Shown in pieces: positions 63,797-64,000 of a stretch of DNA of 64,000 nucleotides. This DNA comes from an uncultured Alistipes sp. (GTDB lineage Bacteria > Bacteroidota > Bacteroidia > Bacteroidales > Rikenellaceae). The notes beneath the pieces were generated by a model, which made no database searches, had not been told where the DNA came from, and saw only the letters and a list, made by a program, of their open reading frames with translations. Numbering within the stretch: position 1 is the stretch's first letter; each line of letters starts with the position of its first letter. The DNA is taken from the NCBI GenBank assembly GCA_910577475.1, contig CAJTLJ010000002.1:62001-126000 (forward strand), written 5' to 3'. Made by a program: the position numbers and the translations under genes.

Positions 63797-64000
63797 ATGG
63801 TTCCCCGTATAGCGGCCGTTTCGTATCTCAATACGATACCATTCATCTATGGTATCGAGCACGCGAATAACCTGCGTGCCGAATTATTGTTGACCCCTCC
63901 CGCGCTTTGCGCCGAAAATTTCGCCGCCGGCAAGGCCGATATCGCCCTGCTGCCCGCAGCCGTCTTCCCCTCGCTCAAAAGCGTCGAGTTGCTGCCCGAC
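63797..64000 (+). CDS. mqnA: Chorismate dehydratase MqnA, N-terminal part (runs off the window)
   Basis: The visible 68 residues begin MVPRIAAVSYLNTIPFIYGIE, the N-terminus of MqnA, with ADIALLPAAVFPSL later. MqnA makes 3-enolpyruvyl-benzoate from chorismate as first step of the futalosine route to menaquinone. In-frame ATGs are at 63731, 63788, 63791 and 63797. The promoter excludes the first, and family alignment favours 63797 or 63788. It is divergent from the phage-like locus. Confidence 0.85.
   Translation, partial: MVPRIAAVSYLNTIPFIYGIEHANNLRAELLLTPPALCAENFAAGKADIALLPAAVFPSLKSVELLPD

Overview
The window looks like chromosome from a GC-rich member of the Bacteroidales, most likely Rikenellaceae and close to Alistipes. 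The signs are: promoters of the Bacteroidota type (TTTG or TTG, then 19-21 bases, then TAnnTTTG) with few Shine-Dalgarno sequences; many SPII lipoproteins and outer-membrane barrels; an S46 dipeptidyl-peptidase; BACON-like domains; a GldE-type protein; and MqnA of the futalosine menaquinone route. The placement is inferred from gene content and promoter style, not from a marker-gene comparison.

Bases 1-3600 are visibly more AT-rich than the rest. They hold the 5' end of a WYL-family regulator, an unknown 225-aa protein and a PD-(D/E)XK nuclease-like protein in one overlapping minus-strand unit. Next comes a mobile-element-like protein lacking its N-terminus, joined to the first ~30 codons of an ECF sigma factor. 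An outer-membrane protein with its own terminator follows. This reads as the edge of an accessory island inserted into, or deleted across, a sigma-factor gene. Bases 3604-12503 hold a FAD-dependent dehydrogenase and a cell-surface glycan block: a four-gene operon (polysaccharide deacetylase, GT2, GT87, GtrA) and four more glycosyltransferase-type genes.

Bases 12504-13470 contain three Bacteroidota promoters, a candidate structured RNA, tRNA-Glu(CTC), and a 193-bp-offset duplication of the tRNA 3' end with its terminator. From 33605 down to 13488 almost everything is on the minus strand: cdd, an RluA-type synthase, dtd, a secreted nuclease lipoprotein, a radical SAM protein, a YitT-type protein, priA, comF, dnaB, a YifB/ComM ATPase, then murG-murC-ftsQ-ftsA-ftsZ, a GldE-like protein and a phosphopantetheinyl transferase. 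The division genes are the 3' half of a dcw cluster. FtsQ and FtsA both carry unusual charged coiled-coil additions.

Bases 33794-49506 are mostly plus strand: a pectinesterase, a degenerate M23 protein, a SIMPL protein, a flippase, holB, folK, several envelope lipoproteins, a PorT-like barrel, rbfA, a LolC/E-type permease and an amidohydrolase. The acidic-specific S46 peptidase (DPP11-like) lies on the minus strand among them. From 54386 down to 49520 are comEC, a THUMP-like methyltransferase, a BrkB/YihY protein, a DUF2520 dehydrogenase-like protein and kdsC.

Bases 63426-54453 are the most unusual part: eleven tightly packed minus-strand genes of phage type. They include a ClpP-like head protease, probable capsid, portal, adaptor, holin, a phage P5-like protein and large tail-like proteins. 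No terminase, integrase, repressor, tape-measure or tail-tube gene is visible. The block has host-like composition and ends right before comEC. It is either a prophage remnant or a domesticated particle locus. The window ends in the start of mqnA.
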